In this document: piece after piece, positions 60,101 through 64,000 of the stretch
How positions within the stretch are numbered: position 1 is the stretch's first letter
Layout of the letters: the number at the start of each line of letters is the position of its first letter
NCBI RefSeq assembly: GCF_020283565.1
Contig: NC_060061.1
Coordinates: 32,153,362-32,217,361, forward strand
DNA length: 64,000 nucleotides
Source of the DNA: Trifolium pratense
Taxonomy: Eukaryota > Streptophyta > Magnoliopsida > Fabales > Fabaceae
Direction: 5' to 3'
The notes under the pieces: generated by a model
What the model was told of the DNA's origin: nothing
Database searches by the model: none
What the model saw: the letters and a program-made list of their open reading frames with translations, nothing else
Translations under genes and position numbers: made by a program

Positions 60101-61441
60101 CCTACCAAGAATTCCACAACCCCGCTTAACCCCACCAACAAACAGAACAATATATACATTACCCACGAACAAGTGAAGTAAACATTATATATTATACCTG
60201 ACCAGATGTCAACTGAGCTCTATGAACAAGTGCAACATGTGAAGTGCCAAATGCCACAGCAAGTGCTCCAGCAGCAACCAAATCGCAACCTTGCGGCATG
60301 CGAAACCTTCAAGTAGAAAACTTACAAATGTGACGCGACAAAAAAATATATTGAAGTGCATGCATGCTTGAATTCACTTTTGGCTCCAAAGAGTGATTTA
60401 AAGACTTAAAATTGATTTTGGTATGTTTGAGAGTTCTCTCTTATAATTGATTTTGTCTCTAAAATTGATTTTAAATTTTAAATTCTAAGTCACGATTTTT
60501 AGTTTTTACCTCAAAACATGATTTCAAAGATTGGATTTTACTATACAGAAAGGTTTAGCGGCACAACTTGTTGCCCGTCTAGGCGTCTACCTTTTGTCCG
60601 TGTGTAATTATCTTATATAACTAAAATAGATTCTTACACTATAATCTCATACACTCATATATATTACTCCCTATGTCTCTAAATATAAGCATACATTTGA
60701 TAAAAATCGTCCCTAAATGTAATCCTTTTTCAAATGACTGCTACTAGTTACATTAATCGAATTTTTTCAAATAAGCCCCTAATTAATACCGCCAAGTATC
60801 TAAAAGTAAAAAATTAATTATATATACATGGAAGTAATTTAGGTACACTTCAACATAAAATAAACATATTAACGTCTCTGTGAACATAACTTAGTCGATA
60901 GGGACAGACATTGCATGTAATATGTTGGAACCGAGGTTAGGGGTTCGATACCTAATACTAATAACAGTTATGAGTATTTAACTAAGTTTCACACATAAAT
61001 GTATCTAAACATAAAACAAATTATACAAAATCAAATTTCATTGTTATAGAACCAAACACACACTTAGAAAATGCAAAGAGGAGGAATGGAATCTCACAAT
61101 TCGTTCTGATCAACAACTATATACTGAGCATAAGAACCAAGAGCAGCAAAGGAACAAACAGGGTCTCCAATACGAAAATTGGTAACTTTGGAACCAACGG
61201 AATCAACGATGCCTGAAAAATCAGATCCAGGAATGAACGGCAAAGGTGGTTTCTCTTGATACTTGCCAAGAATCTGCAAGTAATTAGCGAAATTCAAGCT
61301 TGTAGCTTTGATTCTAACTCTTACTGCTGTAGGAGAATTCAATTGAGGGATTGGGTGATTCTTGGATACGATTATTGGGCTGTTATCATCTTCCACGCTC
61401 ACCGTTGGGTCACCCAATTTTCTGCACACTAACGCTTCCAT
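57128..61441 (-). CDS. NAD(P)H:quinone oxidoreductase-like (MDR superfamily), 346 aa, 6 exons
   Basis: Exons are 61441-61098, 60306-60198, 60101-60010, 59692-59434, 58453-58310 and 57220-57128 (1041 nt, one frame). The N-terminal GroES-like domain includes SLNFANYLQILGKYQ and FIPGSDFSGIVDSVG. The Rossmann cofactor loop is LVLGAAGGVGLAAVQIGKA (A/GxxGxxG). The substrate-side segment VDVLYDPVGG follows. Catalytic-zinc cysteines are absent, as in quinone oxidoreductases rather than alcohol dehydrogenases. It should reduce quinones or reactive enones with NAD(P)H; no clear targeting peptide. Introns 4 and 5 each contain a Mutator-type foldback MITE, and intron 1 has MITE debris (60375-60760). Confidence 0.9.
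57315..57684. mobile_element. Mutator-type foldback MITE, intron 5 of quinone oxidoreductase
   Basis: The body 57324-57675 (352 bp) has long inverted arms (GCAATTTAGTCCCTTAAATT and, inverted, GCAAATTAGTCTCTTAAATT). AAATTTATG and AAATTTCTG flank it, a 9-bp duplication with one mismatch. Older than the intron 4 element by this measure. Confidence 0.65.
58534..58894. mobile_element. Mutator-type foldback MITE with perfect 9-bp TSD, intron 4
   Basis: The body 58543-58885 (343 bp) begins GGCTTAACTATACATTTGGT, ends inverted as GGTTTAACTACACATTTGGT, and contains repeated GGTCCCTTACGTTT words. TAATATTTA is at 58534-58542 and 58886-58894. Nearly full-length palindrome. Confidence 0.88.
60375..60760. 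repeat. MITE debris in quinone oxidoreductase intron 1
   Basis: Contains AAAATTGATTTTGGTATGTTTGAG-type words of a common legume MITE. A Stowaway-like start CTCCCTATGTCTCTAAATAT lies near 60666. Boundaries not resolved. Confidence 0.35.
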
Positions 61442-61608
61442 TTCTACGATCTTTCTTCGTTTCGTTTTTGTTCACTTCCACTGCGATTCTGATATGAAAT
61501 GTAAGAGTGCAACAGAGGTCAACAATTTTTATTATATTTATTTAATTAATGTGATGATTTTCATACCAAATTTGATCTGATTCTATCAATCCATTTCTAA
61601 AATATTTG

Positions 61609-61658
61609 TAACATACTCCTTTTTTTTTTTTTTTTTGAGATATAACATACTCCTTTTT
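61609..61658 (-). mobile_element. Micro poly(A) insertion with 16-bp TSD
   Basis: TAACATACTCCTTTTT is at 61609-61624 and 61643-61658. It flanks about twelve T plus GAGATA. The T run makes the exact left border ambiguous. Confidence 0.55.
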
Positions 61659-62109
61659 ATAACCAACAATTTGAAGGAAAAAAAAAATTTGTATTTTTTA
61701 TAAGAAATTTTGACAAATTTTCAAATGTATCAAATATTTAATTTAATTTATACTTTAATTTATTATGAAAGAATATTAAAAATAAGTAAGTTAGTTGAAT
61801 CAACAGTAATTAAATAAGGATATAAATAAAATAAATTTAAATTTACAAGAGTATTAAATGAAAATAATTATTTACAACGTGCTTCATTGGTTTGTGTAAT
61901 TTTTTCAAAGTGTTCCTTATAAAAAGGACATAATATATAATATATTTAATTTTTTTTTAGAAACTCATTTATCTTATTTATTCATAATATATTTAATTTT
62001 TTTTGAGTAAAATCTTTTTTTTTTTTTTTATAAATGTGTACATATTAATCTTTTATTTTTTTTAATCATTATTAGCATATTTATCTTTTTTTTTTCTTTT
62101 TTTTTTCAC

Positions 62110-62690
62110 ATAGATTTTTTTTTACACAATGGATTTCATTCAAGTTGTTTCAATATAAGATGAACAATAATCATAAATTTAGGAACTAGCAATAAAATAA
62201 GTTGTCCCAGCTAAGTCACGAGCCACTAAATTAATTTATCTCTTAACATAAGTGACCTTCTAGTTTTTTGAAGCAAGTGACCATCTAGTTCTAATTCAAA
62301 TCTAGTAATCTTCTACATAATTCAATAATTGCAACTCTACTTGATTTTTAGCTTTGTTACCAAGAGCTTACACCACTTGCAAGCAGATTGTTTCGATCTG
62401 ACTTGTGAATTATGCAACCATGTGAGTGCTTCCAATTCTCCTATAGCTGTCGCCTCAACAATGACAGGTTTGCCTTCAAGCCTCTTTGTGAACGCAGCAA
62501 CAAACTTACCATTATCGTCCCGTAAACATGCTGCAACGCAAAATAAATTTTGTTCCGCATAACATGCTGTATCGACATTGTACTTAAGCATACCTGCCGG
62601 AGGTTTAATCCACCTCTGATTACCTTTTGTTGTTATGTTGTAGCCGTCATGCATTTTCGTTTTATGAAGATTAAGGATTGCTTTCAAGTT
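62110..62690 (-). pseudogene. RNase H-like (RVT_3) fragment
   Basis: The minus-strand frame contains WIKPPAGMLKYNVDTA, AACLRDDNGKFVAAFT and EATAIGELEALTWLHNS. These are the conserved start and middle of the RNase H-like domain of plant LINE-derived proteins. After the WLHNS segment the frame is lost. A decayed tail (RDLAGTTYF-like text) continues to about 62110. Not a functional gene as it stands. Confidence 0.6.
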
Positions 62691-62737
62691 ATTTGGTTAA
62701 CGATTATTTGGTTGAATTAGAGGACTCGTAACAAGTG

Positions 62738-62862
62738 TTTTTACAATAACAAAGCTTTTTATGCGGGTTTAGTGGTCTCTCAAATAAAAATTCATGTTTG
62801 CTTTTACAATAACAAAGCTTTTTATACGAGTTTAGTGGTCTCTCAAATAAAAATTCATGTTT
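62738..62862. repeat. 64-bp tandem duplication
   Basis: The segment TTTTACAATAACAAAGCTTT to TCATGTTT occurs at 62738-62801 and 62802-62862 with a few substitutions. Confidence 0.8.
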
Positions 62863-63339
62863 AGTGATGATTCAAGGTGAAATTCAAAGGTTTTGATCGT
62901 TGTTTTAGTCTTGGGTTTAACAGCCCTTTGTTATGTTTGGGCTTGCCAATTTTGTAACCTCTTTTACTAATCGGTACTCTTATTCGGTTGTCAAACTTGC
63001 AATGTAATACTATTCGTGTCAGAACGTTTTAGTATGTACGGATTAGTATGTACTTGTAATACTATTCTTTTTTTTTTTGTTTACAATGAGTTGGAAATCG
63101 AACACAGTACTTGTATCGTACTATCCAAACTTCTCACCACTAAATCAAACCTAATAGCTTCCTTACTCATTCATTTTATTCGATTAATATTGTGAAAAAT
63201 ACTAAAACATATATAAATATGAAATACTATTATTTTTTTTAATTTCTTACTCGTATGTGCACCGGTACCGATGGATGATATATTATTTTACTCCGATTAA
63301 GTGAAAAAGCACCTAGTGGAGCAGATTCCAGCTATACAC

Positions 63340-63344
<5 letters not shown>

Positions 63345-63400
<56 letters not shown>
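63345..63400. repeat. AAT microsatellite
   Basis: About 18 AAT trinucleotide repeats, followed 220 bp downstream by a TA run (63619-63648). Confidence 0.9.
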
Positions 63401-63618
63401 TAGTGTCCCAAGTACCGGTTAAGAATATTAATAAAAAAATTATTTTGAAACGTGCTTATTCAAATATCTTATAAAAAAATTATCTTACCAATATTTTTTG
63501 AATCAAATCTTACCAATATTAATTTTATCTTTTATTAATTTTATTAGTATCCCATAACATTAGTATATAACCCATAATATAAATGCAATTATGCAACTTG
63601 CCAAATGTTGGGCAATGA

Positions 63619-63651
<33 letters not shown>

Positions 63652-63734
63652 ATAATATAAAATCTTATACACTTACCAAAAGAAGCAATATATGATGAAG
63701 ATTTGATTTAGACATACAGACTAAATATGGAGAG

Positions 63735-63915
63735 GCAACAGAAAGAAGGAGCTCCCCTTCAGTCCAAGCACATATATATGCAAAATATATATCTTCCGCT
63801 TCATTCATCCATATATTAATAATATTAATTCAATTAATGAATGAATCGCTATATGGTTCAGCAATCATATATATGTATGGGCTGAAGGAAGCCCCTTCAT
63901 TCTCTTTCTCTCCCA
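63735..63915 (+). ncRNA. MIR319: MIR319-like microRNA precursor (divergent 3' arm)
   Basis: The 5' arm GGAGCTCCCCTTCAGTCCAA (63748-63767) pairs with the 3' arm around ATGGGCTGAAGGAAGCCCCT (63877-63896), with one bulge and a few mismatches. The loop carries the conserved loop-proximal duplex of miR319 precursors: CTTCCG-CTTCATTCATCC at about 63800 and TTAATGAATGAATCGC at about 63835. A further ACATATATATG/CATATATATGT stem adds length. The 3' arm, where miR319 normally matures, matches the consensus TTGGACTGAAGGGAGCTCCC at about 17 of 20 positions. miR319 cleaves TCP transcription-factor mRNAs in leaf development. Whether this locus is active, or yields a different small RNA, is open. Confidence 0.7.
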
Positions 63916-64000
63916 TTCTCACACACACAATCTCCTCTGCTTGCTAGCTAGCTGCTGCATCACATCTATATATATTTCCATGCAAGTTTTCAAACTGATT

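Noticed and set aside
62337..62687. RNase H-like ORF as a host gene
   Set aside because: The domain is truncated after its middle, the frame is lost, and the text matches LINE-derived RNase H fragments.
63735..63915. MIR319 precursor on the minus strand as the primary call
   Set aside because: The minus-strand 3' arm resembles miR319, but the loop-proximal conserved duplex (CTTCCG...TCATTCATCC first) fits only plus-strand orientation; kept as a secondary possibility.

Overview
This is an AT-rich plant nuclear window. Gene families, intron structure and repeat types fit a papilionoid legume (Medicago/Trifolium-like); the species is inferred, not proven. The coding sequences were assembled by hand from splice sites, and every gene model closes as one frame with GT-AG introns.

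Layout. About 0.9-9.8 kb: a minus-strand WD40/beta-propeller-like gene (482 aa) whose first intron holds an intact Ty1/copia retrotransposon (4771-9332) with identical LTRs. 10.4-14.2 kb: repeats (probable solo LTR, inverted-repeat cluster, LINE fragment, 652-bp DNA element, foldback MITE). 14.4-18.8 kb: a CYP714-type cytochrome P450 (523 aa, 5 exons), probably gibberellin-related. 20.1-21.9 kb: a plastid-type GNAT acetyltransferase (268 aa). 22.4-23.9 kb: a C2-domain (SRC2-like) protein (313 aa). 24.7-28.3 kb, minus strand: a plastid-type alpha/beta hydrolase (474 aa, 6 exons). 28.6-49 kb: a gene-poor block of SINEs, LINE remnants, Tourist, Mutator-like and hAT-like MITEs, a CACTA terminus, Helitrons, an unrecognised ORF and a B3-domain fragment. 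Two nearly identical 1.1-kb tandem units here each carry a Helitron and one exon of a NOA1/YqeH-like GTPase. 50.7-53.8 kb: an ATG18c/d-like autophagy gene. 54.5-56.6 kb: a non-autonomous LTR retrotransposon with identical LTRs and one gag-like ORF. 57.1-61.4 kb, minus strand: a quinone oxidoreductase-like gene with Mutator-type MITEs in two introns. 62-62.7 kb: a decayed RNase H-like fragment. 63.7-63.9 kb: a MIR319-type precursor whose 3' arm differs from canonical miR319.

The host genes look independent, with no cluster or shared pathway. ATG18 next to the quinone oxidoreductase may be conserved synteny with Arabidopsis chromosome 3. The main interest is transposition history. Many insertions have exact target-site duplications, several have an empty-site copy in the same window, and six are very short poly(A)-type insertions flanked by 13-18 bp duplications. 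The strongest single candidate for something undescribed is the MIR319-like hairpin at the right edge.
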